Shown here: piece by piece, positions 43,817 to 51,862 of the stretch
Numbering within the stretch: the stretch's first letter is position 1
Layout: every line of letters begins with the position of its first letter
DNA from: Streptococcus entericus DSM 14446
Lineage (GTDB): Bacteria; Bacillota; Bacilli; Lactobacillales; Streptococcaceae
DNA length: 64,000 nt
Reading direction: 5' to 3'
NCBI RefSeq assembly: GCF_000380025.1
Contig: NZ_KB904167.1
Span: 1 to 64,000 of the forward strand
Notes under the pieces: generated by a model
Databases searched by the model: none
Seen by the model: the letters and a program-made list of their open reading frames with translations, nothing else
Told to the model about the DNA's origin: nothing
Made by a program: the position numbers and the translations under genes

Positions 43817-44639
43817 AGAACGTGTTGACGTGCTTGCCTATAAGCAAGGGCTTTTTGAGACAAGGGAGCAGGCCAAACGTGGCGTGATGGCTGGTCTAGT
43901 GGTTGCTGTGATGAACGGGCAACGCTATGACAAACCTGGTGAGAAGATTGATGAAGTAACGGAACTCAAATTAAAAGGCGAGCGCTTGAAGTATGTTAGT
44001 CGTGGTGGGCTAAAGCTGGAGAAGGCGCTGTCTGCTTTTGGATTATCTGTTTTTGACCAAATTGGTCTTGATATTGGGGCTTCAACAGGTGGGTTTACAG
44101 ACGTTATGCTACAGGCGGGTGCAAAGTCCGTTTATGCTGTTGATGTCGGTACTAATCAACTGGCTTGGAAGTTGCGACAAGACCCACGTGTCCTATCCAT
44201 GGAACAATACAATTTTCGCTACGCCAGCTTGGCAGATTTTACACATGGTCAGCCGACAGTGGCATCGATTGATGTGAGCTTTATTTCCTTAGCCCTGATA
44301 CTGCCAGCCTTACATGAGATTTTAGCTGATGATGGGCAAGTAGTAGCCTTAATCAAACCGCAATTTGAGGCTGGGCGAGAATTTATTGGGAAAAATGGTA
44401 TTGTTAAAGATCAGGCTGTCCATGAACGGGTCATACGTGAGGTGGTAGACAGGTCAGTCCAGTTAGGTTTTTCAGTTCTGAACCTTGATTTCTCTCCTAT
44501 TCAAGGAGGTCAAGGCAATATTGAATTTTTAGCTCACCTCGAAAAATCTCCTGCTCCTCAATCATTAGTGCTAGAAAAAATTGTAAGAGTTGTTCAAAAT
44601 GCTCATGATACCTTTAAACGCGAGAGCAGCGATCATTAA
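43809..44639 (+). CDS. tlyA: TlyA-family rRNA methyltransferase
   Basis: 276 residues: N-terminal S4 RNA-binding domain, then a FtsJ-like methyltransferase with SAM motif GLDIGASTGGFTDVML (about 78-93), and SLALILPAL, IKPQFEAGRE. TlyA 2'-O-methylates rRNA cytidines in other bacteria; once called hemolysin. In pneumococcus argR follows tlyA; here recN follows directly. Confidence 0.92.
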   Translation: MAKERVDVLAYKQGLFETREQAKRGVMAGLVVAVMNGQRYDKPGEKIDEVTELKLKGERLKYVSRGGLKLEKALSAFGLSVFDQIGLDIGASTGGFTDVMLQAGAKSVYAVDVGTNQLAWKLRQDPRVLSMEQYNFRYASLADFTHGQPTVASIDVSFISLALILPALHEILADDGQVVALIKPQFEAGREFIGKNGIVKDQAVHERVIREVVDRSVQLGFSVLNLDFSPIQGGQGNIEFLAHLEKSPAPQSLVLEKIVRVVQNAHDTFKRESSDH

Positions 44640-44692
44640 ACTAACCCAACCAATCTTACCGATTGTGAACGACAAACTCAGAAGGAGAACTG

Positions 44693-46351
44693 ATGCTACA
44701 GGAAATTGCGATTAAAAATTTTGCGATTATTGAAGCGATTCGCCTGACCTTTGATAAGGGGATGACGGTCCTGACTGGTGAAACAGGTGCCGGCAAATCA
44801 ATTATCATTGATGCCATGAACATGATGCTGGGTAGTCGCGCCAGTCACGATGTGGTTCGCCACGGTCAACTAAAAGCAGAAATCGAAGGGTTATTTTCTG
44901 TCAATTATAGCAGTTCTTTGACCCAGCTGCTGACGGATAACGGGATTGAGCCAACTGAGGAGTTGATTATTCGCCGAGAGATTTCTGCCAATGGGCGATC
45001 AGTCAGTCGTGTTAATGGTCAGTTGGTCAATTTATCAACCTTGAAAGCTATTGGTGAACATTTGGTTGATATTCATGGTCAACATGATCAAGAAGAGCTG
45101 ATGCGTCCTCAACACCATATCAGGTTATTAGATAGCTTTGGTGAGCAAGCATTTTGGAACTTGAAAAAAGCGTATCAGGCAAGCTTTGACAGTTATCGCA
45201 AAAAGCGCAAGCATTTACTGACGATCAAAAAAAATCAACAGGAGCATCGGGCGCGAATCGAGATGTTGGAGTTCCAGCTTGCAGAGTTAGAAGCAGCCGA
45301 ACTAAAATCTGGTGAAGACCAAGACTTGCTAGCGGAGCGGGAACGCTTGCTGAACCATAAAACCATCGCAGATACGCTGGTTAATGTCTATGCCTTACTA
45401 GATAACGAGGATTTTTCCAGCCTGTCCAATATTCGTTCAGCCATGAATGACCTCCAGACCATTGAAGACTATGATGCAACCTATCAGGAATTGTCCCAAC
45501 AACTTACTGAGAGTTACTATGGTTTAGAGGAGATTACTAGGCGTTTAGGTGCTACCATTGATGATTTGGAGTTTGATGGTGAGCGCTTGATGATGGTCGA
45601 GAATCGTCTTGACGTGATTCATAGCATGACAAAAAAATATGGCGGCACAGTTGATGATGTTTTGGTTTATTTTGAGCAAATTAGCAAAGAATATGCGCTC
45701 TTAACAGGAGATGATTTTTCGTTTGAAGATTTGGAAAAGGAACTGAAAATCATTGAACGTGACCTTGTCAATCAAGTGAAAGAGCTCTCTACAGCTAGAC
45801 ACCAGCTTGCTGAACAGTTAGAAGAAGATATTCATCAAGAGTTAAAAGACCTTTACATGGAAAAGGCGCGTTTTCAGGTTCGTTTCACCAGCTCAAAATT
45901 TAGCCGTGAGGGAAATGAGACTGTCGAGTTCTACATTTCAACCAACCCAGGTGAAGAATTTAAGCCTTTAGTCAAGGTGGCTTCAGGAGGCGAATTGTCT
46001 CGGTTGATGCTGGCTGTTAAGTCTGCTTTTGCTAGACGTGAAGATAAAACAGCTATTGTTTTTGACGAGGTGGATACGGGTGTTTCTGGTCGTGTTGGTC
46101 AAGCTATTGCACAAAAAATTTATAAAATTGGCAGCCACGGTCAGGTTCTAGCCATTTCTCATTTACCACAAGTTATCGCTATCGCAGATTATCAATTCTT
46201 CATTGAAAAGCAAAGCGATGAAAAGAGCACCGTGTCCACAGTTCGCCTCTTGACAACAGATGAACGGGTGGAAGAAATTGCAAAAATGCTAGCTGGGGAA
46301 AACGTCACAGAAACAGCTAGACAGCAAGCCCGAGAATTACTTGGCATCTAG
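44693..46351 (+). CDS. recN: DNA repair protein RecN
   Basis: 552 residues. SMC-like: Walker A TGETGAGKSIIID near 28, long coiled coil in the middle, signature SGGELSRLMLA and Walker B VFDEVDTGVSGRVGQA near the C-terminus. It bridges broken DNA ends in recombination repair. Shine-Dalgarno agaaggag. Confidence 0.95.
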   Translation: MLQEIAIKNFAIIEAIRLTFDKGMTVLTGETGAGKSIIIDAMNMMLGSRASHDVVRHGQLKAEIEGLFSVNYSSSLTQLLTDNGIEPTEELIIRREISANGRSVSRVNGQLVNLSTLKAIGEHLVDIHGQHDQEELMRPQHHIRLLDSFGEQAFWNLKKAYQASFDSYRKKRKHLLTIKKNQQEHRARIEMLEFQLAELEAAELKSGEDQDLLAERERLLNHKTIADTLVNVYALLDNEDFSSLSNIRSAMNDLQTIEDYDATYQELSQQLTESYYGLEEITRRLGATIDDLEFDGERLMMVENRLDVIHSMTKKYGGTVDDVLVYFEQISKEYALLTGDDFSFEDLEKELKIIERDLVNQVKELSTARHQLAEQLEEDIHQELKDLYMEKARFQVRFTSSKFSREGNETVEFYISTNPGEEFKPLVKVASGGELSRLMLAVKSAFARREDKTAIVFDEVDTGVSGRVGQAIAQKIYKIGSHGQVLAISHLPQVIAIADYQFFIEKQSDEKSTVSTVRLLTTDERVEEIAKMLAGENVTETARQQARELLGI

Positions 46352-46454
46352 GTAAAAAAATCATAAAAAAGTTAAAAAATCTATCATTTTTTTACAAGAG
46401 TTTTCGAATAACTTATTAGGAAGAGATTTCCAAACTATTTTAAGGAGGCTGACC

Positions 46455-46673
46455 ATGTCAGAATTTACATTTGAGATTACAGAGAGATTGCTTGTCCTAT
46501 CGACCAACGATAAAGGATGGAGTAAGGAGCTCAACCGAGTGAGCTTTAACGGGGCTGAGCCTAAATTTGATATCCGGATGTGGAACGAAGACCACACCAA
46601 GATGGGCAAGGGCATCACCTTCACCAACGAGGAATTTAAAACCATTCTGGACGCTTTCCGACCAGGGTATTAA
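46455..46673 (+). CDS. ydbC: YdbC/PC4-like single-stranded DNA-binding protein
   Basis: 72 residues. FTFEITERLLVLSTNDKGWSKELNRVSF and FDIRMWNEDHTKMGKGITFTNEEF fit the lactococcal YdbC, a PC4 (p15) fold dimer that binds single-stranded DNA. The likely role is transcription or repair. Strong Shine-Dalgarno aaggagg. Upstream region 46352-46454 is very AT-rich. Confidence 0.88.
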   Translation: MSEFTFEITERLLVLSTNDKGWSKELNRVSFNGAEPKFDIRMWNEDHTKMGKGITFTNEEFKTILDAFRPGY

Positions 46674-46713
46674 AAACATGAAGTATCCCTAGACCTTGAG
46701 GGACATGTTGTCG

Positions 46714-46757
46714 AAAGGATTTGGAACTATGCTAATAGAACCAGATCCTTTTGCTAT
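46714..46757 (+). terminator. Terminator after ydbC
   Basis: aaaggatttgg and ccagatccttt pair around an 18-base loop, then T run. The region 46758-46970 shows no gene. Confidence 0.7.
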
Positions 46758-46974
46758 TTGTCAATCAATTGCATGAAAGCATTTTAAGATGATTTCTTAG
46801 TCGTTAAAAATAGCTTATTGAAATTAAGTCAGTAAAGATGTGACGTTTCCGTTGTTAAACGCTTAGGAGACGGTTATCTACGATGCTAACGGCTTAAAAG
46901 CAGCTGTTTGCAACAATGAAAACGTGTTATGTGAACTTTCAAAGTTAATCTCACCTTAATTGTGAATTTTGTGT

Positions 46975-47043
46975 TATACTAGTTAGGTTGTTTGTTCAAC
47001 GATATAGAAAAGCGTGATAAGGCAGCTTCGCACTGCCTTTTTA
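46975..47043 (+). promoter_or_regulatory. cshA promoter and 5' hairpin (possible attenuator)
   Basis: -10 TATACT at 46975-46980 (TGTGTTATACT). About 40 bases later aaggcag-cttcgca-ctgcctt (47019-47041) followed by ttttta forms an intrinsic-terminator-like hairpin, ending 13 bases before the helicase ATG. Confidence 0.6.
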
Positions 47044-47056
47044 GAAAGAAGATAAC

Positions 47057-48646
47057 ATGAATTTTAATGAACTTGCTCTGTCCTCAGAGATTTTATCTGC
47101 TGTGGAGACAGCAGGCTTTACCACCCCGTCGCCGATTCAGGAGCTGACTATCCCACTAGCTTTAGCTGGTAAGGATGTGATTGGTCAAGCCCAGACGGGA
47201 ACAGGAAAGACCGCCGCTTTTGGCTTGCCGACCCTTGATAAGATTGATACGACGAATCCTGCGGTACAGGCCTTAGTTATCGCGCCGACCCGTGAATTGG
47301 CGGTGCAGAGTCAGGAAGAGCTTTTCCGCTTCGGTCGGGATAAGGGCGTCAAAGTTCGCTCTGTTTATGGCGGATCTAGCATTGAAAAGCAAATCAAGGC
47401 CCTCAAATCAGGTGCCCACGTAGTTGTTGGAACACCAGGTCGCCTGCTTGATTTAATCAAACGTAAAGCTTTGAAACTAGATGGGATTGAGACTTTGATT
47501 TTGGATGAGGCTGATGAGATGCTCAATATGGGCTTCCTTGATGATATCGAAGCCATCATCAGTCGCACGCCTGAAACCCGTCAAACCTTGCTGTTTTCAG
47601 CGACCATGCCTGACCCGATTAAGCGCATCGGTGTCCAGTTTATGAAAGAACCTGAACACGTTAAAATTGCGGCTAAGGAGTTAACGACAGAGCTGATTGA
47701 CCAGTACTATATCCGCGTACGGGAGCATGAAAAGTTTGATACCATGACCCGCCTTATGGATGTGGAGCAGCCAGAATTGGCCATCGTCTTTGGTCGAACC
47801 AAACGCCGTGTTGATGAGTTGACTCGAGGGCTCAAGCTTCGTGGCTACCGCGCTGAAGGGATTCATGGGGATCTTGATCAGGGCAAACGCCTACGTGTTC
47901 TTCGTGATTTCAAAAATGATACCTTGGATATTTTGGTTGCAACAGACGTTGCTGCCCGTGGCTTGGACATTTCTGGCGTGACCCACGTCTACAACTATGA
48001 TATTCCGCAAGACCCAGAGAGTTATGTGCACCGTATCGGTCGGACAGGTCGTGCGGGCAAATCTGGTCAGTCTATTACCTTTGTCTCACCAAATGAGATG
48101 GGCTATCTGGCCATTATCGAAAATTTAACCAAAAAGCGCATGAAGGGCATGAAGCCTGCGACAGCAGAAGAGGCCTTCAAGGCAACCAAGCGAGTAGCGC
48201 TTAAGAAAATTGAGCGTGATTTCGCCGATGAAGCTATCCGTGCGGAATTTGACAAGTTCAAGGCTGATGCCATCAAGTTGGCTACCGAGTTTAGCCCAGA
48301 GGAGTTGGCGCAATACATCCTCACTCTCACCGTACCAAACCCAGATACCATGCCTAAGGTGGAAATTGCTCAAGAAAAACCATTGCCTTTCAAGTTTGCC
48401 CCTGGTCAATCCAAAGGAAAAGGGAGTCGAGGACGTTCAGACCGTGACGATAGAGCTGGTCGCGACCGTCGTGGAGGCTATCGTGGCGACCGTCGCCGGG
48501 ATGACCGCGATGGTGACCGTAGAGACTTTAAGCGCAGGTCCAATAGAAACCAGCGTGATGTCGTAAAAAAAGACAACAAGCGCCCTCACCGTACTTCCAG
48601 TGAAAAGCAAACTGGTTTTGTGATTCGGAATAAAGGTGATAAGTAA
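47057..48646 (+). CDS. cshA: DEAD-box RNA helicase CshA
   Basis: 529 residues. Q motif TTPSPIQ, Walker [19 protein letters not shown] box, SAT and [10 protein letters not shown] are all present; the C-terminus is Arg/Gly/Asp-rich. It unwinds RNA in ribosome assembly, RNA decay and cold adaptation. Shine-Dalgarno agaaag. A hairpin directly upstream could control its expression. Confidence 0.93.
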   Translation: MNFNELALSSEILSAVETAGFTTPSPIQELTIPLALAGKDVIGQAQTGTGKTAAFGLPTLDKIDTTNPAVQALVIAPTRELAVQSQEELFRFGRDKGVKVRSVYGGSSIEKQIKALKSGAHVVVGTPGRLLDLIKRKALKLDGIETLILDEADEMLNMGFLDDIEAIISRTPETRQTLLFSATMPDPIKRIGVQFMKEPEHVKIAAKELTTELIDQYYIRVREHEKFDTMTRLMDVEQPELAIVFGRTKRRVDELTRGLKLRGYRAEGIHGDLDQGKRLRVLRDFKNDTLDILVATDVAARGLDISGVTHVYNYDIPQDPESYVHRIGRTGRAGKSGQSITFVSPNEMGYLAIIENLTKKRMKGMKPATAEEAFKATKRVALKKIERDFADEAIRAEFDKFKADAIKLATEFSPEELAQYILTLTVPNPDTMPKVEIAQEKPLPFKFAPGQSKGKGSRGRSDRDDRAGRDRRGGYRGDRRRDDRDGDRRDFKRRSNRNQRDVVKKDNKRPHRTSSEKQTGFVIRNKGDK

Positions 48647-48712
48647 TGTCCAACAAATGAGAATAGGGTAAAAACCTCTTTCTCATCTAATGCACATAAA
48701 AAGTAAGATGAA

Positions 48713-48759
48713 AGATGCTAATTGCCGCAGATATAATTGTGGTAATTAGCATCTTTTTA
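48713..48759 (+). terminator. Terminator after cshA
   Basis: agatgctaattgcc with ggtaattagcatct around a 14-base loop, then T5. Confidence 0.85.
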
Positions 48760-48893
48760 GTGACATTGCGCTTCCACTACTCTAGTGATTGATTACCCTG
48801 TGCTAATATTTCTGTTAGGATAATTGTCCTATCGCAAGGAAAACTCGCTACACTACCACTGTTTTACTAGATGACGATTGACAAGAGATATGG

Positions 48894-48899
48894 TATAAT
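48894..48899 (+). promoter_or_regulatory. Extended -10 box, six bases from the SAP-protein start
   Basis: TATGGTATAAT, then agttaa, then the ATG at 48906. No Shine-Dalgarno. Confidence 0.65.
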
Positions 48900-48905
48900 A
48901 GTTAA

Positions 48906-49427
48906 ATGACAACAATAACGACCATTTATGCAAATCATGCCGAATACCCACGTGTTCCAGACCAGTATCTGGATGAAATTTTAGCTAAGCCGATTGCCAA
49001 GCGTCAGATGGAGCGAACAACTGAAGGGCTATTGCCTGGGCATGTCATTTTGCTCTGGCGTATTCAGTTTGGGAGCTACCTAACCACTAGCCAACCTCAC
49101 AAATACTTTGCAACGACCTATGGGATTGATGCTGAACATGACCTGGTTTGGTTAATTGAAGAGGGCTATGTCTTTATTGAAGGGGCAAGAGATGCCCTGC
49201 GCCATCAGCCGATTGCTCAATTAAAAGCTTGGCTTAAGGACAAAGGGATAAGCGGTTTGTCAAAGATGAAACGTGCTGATTTGGATAAAGCAGTTTTAAC
49301 GCATTTTTCTGATCAAGAATTAGAACAATACTGTCAAGAACGTGCTTATTTGTTAACAGAAAAAGGTCTCAGTACCTTGGCAAACCATCCAGAGATTGTT
49401 GCAAAACACCCACAGAAAAAATTTTAA
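48906..49427 (+). CDS. SAP-domain protein
   Basis: 173 residues. A SAP helix-extended-helix motif (QLKAWLKDKGISGLSKMKRADLDKAVL, about 103-130), which often binds DNA or RNA. The N-terminal half is of unknown function and contains WRIQFGSY and FATTYGIDAEHDLVW; proteins of this layout occur beside DUF1149 and DegV genes in streptococci. The start has no Shine-Dalgarno and is probably read from a leaderless mRNA. Confidence 0.78.
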   Translation: MTTITTIYANHAEYPRVPDQYLDEILAKPIAKRQMERTTEGLLPGHVILLWRIQFGSYLTTSQPHKYFATTYGIDAEHDLVWLIEEGYVFIEGARDALRHQPIAQLKAWLKDKGISGLSKMKRADLDKAVLTHFSDQELEQYCQERAYLLTEKGLSTLANHPEIVAKHPQKKF

Positions 49428-49436
49428 GGAGACAAC

Positions 49437-49811
49437 ATGGAACTCACTAGAGAACAAGTTTTTGTTAATGCCTACCACTACGATGCCCGCAATCATGAAT
49501 GGGAAAAAGAGCATGGTGCACCAGAATCGAATGCAGAAGTCAAGTTTCAACTTATAGAAAAGAGTGAAGAAAACCAAAAGACGACATTTATGGCGGTCTT
49601 GCACTTTATTATTGTCCAGCAAGATTTTGTAGTGAGCGGTGTGATGTCGCAAATTAACTATTTGCATAACCGTTTGGTTGAGTCGCCGAGCGAATTTTCG
49701 CAACATGACGTAGAAGAGGTATCCGCGCCCCTGCTTGATATGTTGCGCCGTCTAACCTATGAAGTAACAGAAGTTGCCCTAGATCGTCCTGGGATTAGTT
49801 TGGAGTTTTAA
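49437..49811 (+). CDS. DUF1149 protein (SecB-fold-like)
   Basis: 124 residues. MELTREQVFVNAYHYDARNHEWEKE and VLHFIIVQQDFVVSG fit DUF1149, predicted to be a SecB-like chaperone fold. Shine-Dalgarno aaggag. DegV starts directly after its stop. Confidence 0.82.
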   Translation: MELTREQVFVNAYHYDARNHEWEKEHGAPESNAEVKFQLIEKSEENQKTTFMAVLHFIIVQQDFVVSGVMSQINYLHNRLVESPSEFSQHDVEEVSAPLLDMLRRLTYEVTEVALDRPGISLEF

Positions 49812-50654
49812 ATGAAGTTAGCTGTTATTACAGATAGTTCTGCCTACCTTTCAGAGGATTTGAGACGTCGCGAAGGCTTATTTGTTCTGGATATTCCGAT
49901 TACCATTGACGGAGAGACCTATGTTGAAGGGGTCAATCTGACACCTGAAGACTTTTATGCCAAGATGGCAGCTAGCCAAGCCTTGCCAACGACCAGCCAG
50001 CCCAGTGTGGCACAACTTGATGAGATTTTATCGAGCTTACCAGACAAAGGCTATACTCATGCGATTGGTCTATTTCTCTCTAGTGGGATTTCGGGCTTTT
50101 TCCAAAATATCCAGTATTTGATGGAGGAGCACAGTGACTTGACTATCGCTTTTCCAGATAGTAAGATTACCTCTGTTCCCTTGACCAGCATGGTGCGAAA
50201 TGCCCTTGACTGGGCAGATGCGGGAGTTGATTTTGAGACGATGTTGAACAAGCTCAATCAAAAAATCGCGAAAAGCAACGCTTTTATCATGGCGAATGAT
50301 TTGAATCACTTGGTGAAGGGTGGACGATTGTCAAACGGCTCTGCCATTCTCGGCAACCTCCTGTCCATCAAGCCTATCCTCTATTTCAATGAAGAGGGCG
50401 TGATTACAGTATATGAAAAAGTTCGCACGGAGAAAAAGGCAGTCAAGCGACTGGTGGAGATTTTGCAAGAGCGAACAGCCGATGGTGACTATGAGATTGC
50501 CATTCTCCACACCAACGCCCTTGATAAGGCGAGAGAGTTTCAGCAGTTGCTGGCGGTGCTGGGCTTATCCGCAGAGATTGTACCGCTCAATAGTGTCATC
50601 GCGACCCATCTGGGTGAGGGGGGCATCGCCTTTGGCATTACCCCTATTGTATAA
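49812..50654 (+). CDS. DegV-family fatty-acid-binding protein
   Basis: 280 residues. [29 protein letters not shown] and the second-domain GGRLSNG.AIL are diagnostic DegV blocks. It binds long-chain fatty acids; FakB-type members supply fatty acids to the kinase FakA. Cytoplasmic. Confidence 0.92.
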   Translation: MKLAVITDSSAYLSEDLRRREGLFVLDIPITIDGETYVEGVNLTPEDFYAKMAASQALPTTSQPSVAQLDEILSSLPDKGYTHAIGLFLSSGISGFFQNIQYLMEEHSDLTIAFPDSKITSVPLTSMVRNALDWADAGVDFETMLNKLNQKIAKSNAFIMANDLNHLVKGGRLSNGSAILGNLLSIKPILYFNEEGVITVYEKVRTEKKAVKRLVEILQERTADGDYEIAILHTNALDKAREFQQLLAVLGLSAEIVPLNSVIATHLGEGGIAFGITPIV

Positions 50655-50663
50655 GGAAGTGAT

Positions 50664-51428
50664 ATGATTAAGGTTATTATTGCAGGATTTTTAGGCAAGA
50701 TGGGGTCGACAGCTGTCCAGATGGTACAGGCTGACCCTGAGCTAGAGTTGGTCGGTCTCTTGGACCCTTTTGCGACTGAAAAAGAGGTTGAGGGCGTGCC
50801 TGTCTTCACCGATAAGGCGGACTTGGTGGGCTTCTCTGCTGATGTCTGGGTGGACTTCACGACCCCTGCGGTCGCTTATAACAATACTCGATTTGCTCTT
50901 GAGCAGGGATTTGCCCCTGTCGTAGGGACGACTGGCTTTACCGAGGCACAAATCGCCGAGCTGATTGACTTGTCTCGTCAGAAAAAGCTGGGCGGCTTGA
51001 TTGCCCCTAACTTTGCGATTGGCGCCATCCTCTTGATGGAATTTGCCCAGAAAGCAGCCAAGTATTTCCCAGATGTGGAGATTATCGAGCTCCATCACGA
51101 TAAGAAAAAAGATGCGCCGTCAGGCACAGCCATTAAGACCGCAGAGCTCCTGCGTGAGACCCGCCAAAGCAAGCCACAAGGGGCTGCTGACGAGGAGGAG
51201 TTGCTGGCAGGAGCACGTGGGGCGGAAGTGGACGGCATGCGGATTCATTCCGTGCGCTTACCGGGGCTCGTTGCCCATCAGGAAGTCATCTTTGGGGCAC
51301 AGGGGGAGGGCTTGACCCTTCGCCATGATTCCTATGACCGTGTATCCTTTATGAGCGGGGTCAATATCGGGATTAAGGCTGTGGTCACGCGTGACCAACT
51401 AGTGTATGGTCTGGAGAACGTGTTGTAA
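50664..51428 (+). CDS. dapB: 4-hydroxy-tetrahydrodipicolinate reductase
   Basis: 254 residues. NAD(P)-binding [11 protein letters not shown] at the N-terminus and the catalytic [15 protein letters not shown] (about 148-162). Lysine/diaminopimelate pathway. Shine-Dalgarno aaggaagtg. In relatives cca follows directly; here 8.2 kb are inserted. Confidence 0.95.
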   Translation: MIKVIIAGFLGKMGSTAVQMVQADPELELVGLLDPFATEKEVEGVPVFTDKADLVGFSADVWVDFTTPAVAYNNTRFALEQGFAPVVGTTGFTEAQIAELIDLSRQKKLGGLIAPNFAIGAILLMEFAQKAAKYFPDVEIIELHHDKKKDAPSGTAIKTAELLRETRQSKPQGAADEEELLAGARGAEVDGMRIHSVRLPGLVAHQEVIFGAQGEGLTLRHDSYDRVSFMSGVNIGIKAVVTRDQLVYGLENVL

Positions 51429-51469
51429 GTGACGGATACAAACCAGCTACCTGAATAGACAGTAAAGTC

Positions 51470-51498
51470 TTCTCGACAGAGAGGGCTTTTTTTTCTTT
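51470..51498 (+). terminator. Terminator after dapB
   Basis: agtcttctc with gagagggct around a short loop, followed by eight T and more T/C. Confidence 0.65.
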
Positions 51499-51535
51499 TC
51501 TTGCTTGGGTGTAGATTGGTGCTGCACAGATCTAC

Positions 51536-51622
51536 CTCCTTTTGGAATTGGCTCGGTACGGTGTTGTGCTGTCGTGCTTTCTTTTGGATTTAGTTTGGTC
51601 GGGTGTTGTGTTGTGTTGTCTG
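51536..51622 (+). repeat. 42-bp repeat array, left (two diverged copies)
   Basis: Two tandem units of about 42 bp with the core ttttggaatt-ggctcggtacggtgttgtgctg, then ttttggattt-agtttggtcgggtgttgtgttg. If translated in the frame matching the right array, each is 14 codons (LARYGVVLS-like). Not a likely gene here. Confidence 0.65.
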
Positions 51623-51704
51623 GTTAGGGGTGGGTTTTGGTTCAGAATGGTTCTTGTTTTGTGATGAGGAGAGGTTTGTTGCATTGAATTTTCTGACAAC
51701 TTTG

Positions 51705-51758
51705 CTGCTATACTAGTATAGCAGATAGGTAAGGTCATTGACATTCCCTTACCTATCT
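51705..51758. promoter_or_regulatory. Perfect 20-bp palindrome and 12-bp inverted repeat upstream of the methyltransferase
   Basis: ctgctatactagtatagcag at 51705-51724 is a perfect 20-bp palindrome containing TATACT. Next, agataggtaagg (51723-51734) and ccttacctatct (51747-51758) are perfect 12-bp arms around a 12-base loop. Likely operator and RNA hairpin; a -35 is ambiguous (ttgaat 51684 or ctgaca 51693). No regulator gene is adjacent. Confidence 0.6.
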
Positions 51759-51771
51759 TAAACTATCAGTC

Positions 51772-51850
51772 AAGGAGAAAAAGATTTGGGCAGGCACTTG
51801 AGCAGAACTACTCGCAGGAGGTAGGGTGGTCAAGCGCCTGCCTTTTGTCT
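51772..51850 (+). promoter_or_regulatory. Structured leader with short Arg-rich peptide before the methyltransferase
   Basis: aaggag (51772-51777) is eight bases before a TTG at 51786 that would encode MGRHLSRTTRRR and stop at TAG (51822-51824). The same stretch folds: gcaggcacttga with tcaagcgcctgc, one mismatch, then ctttt at 51842-51845. Layout is attenuator-like. Speculative. Confidence 0.35.
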
Positions 51851-51862
51851 TAGTATAACCAA

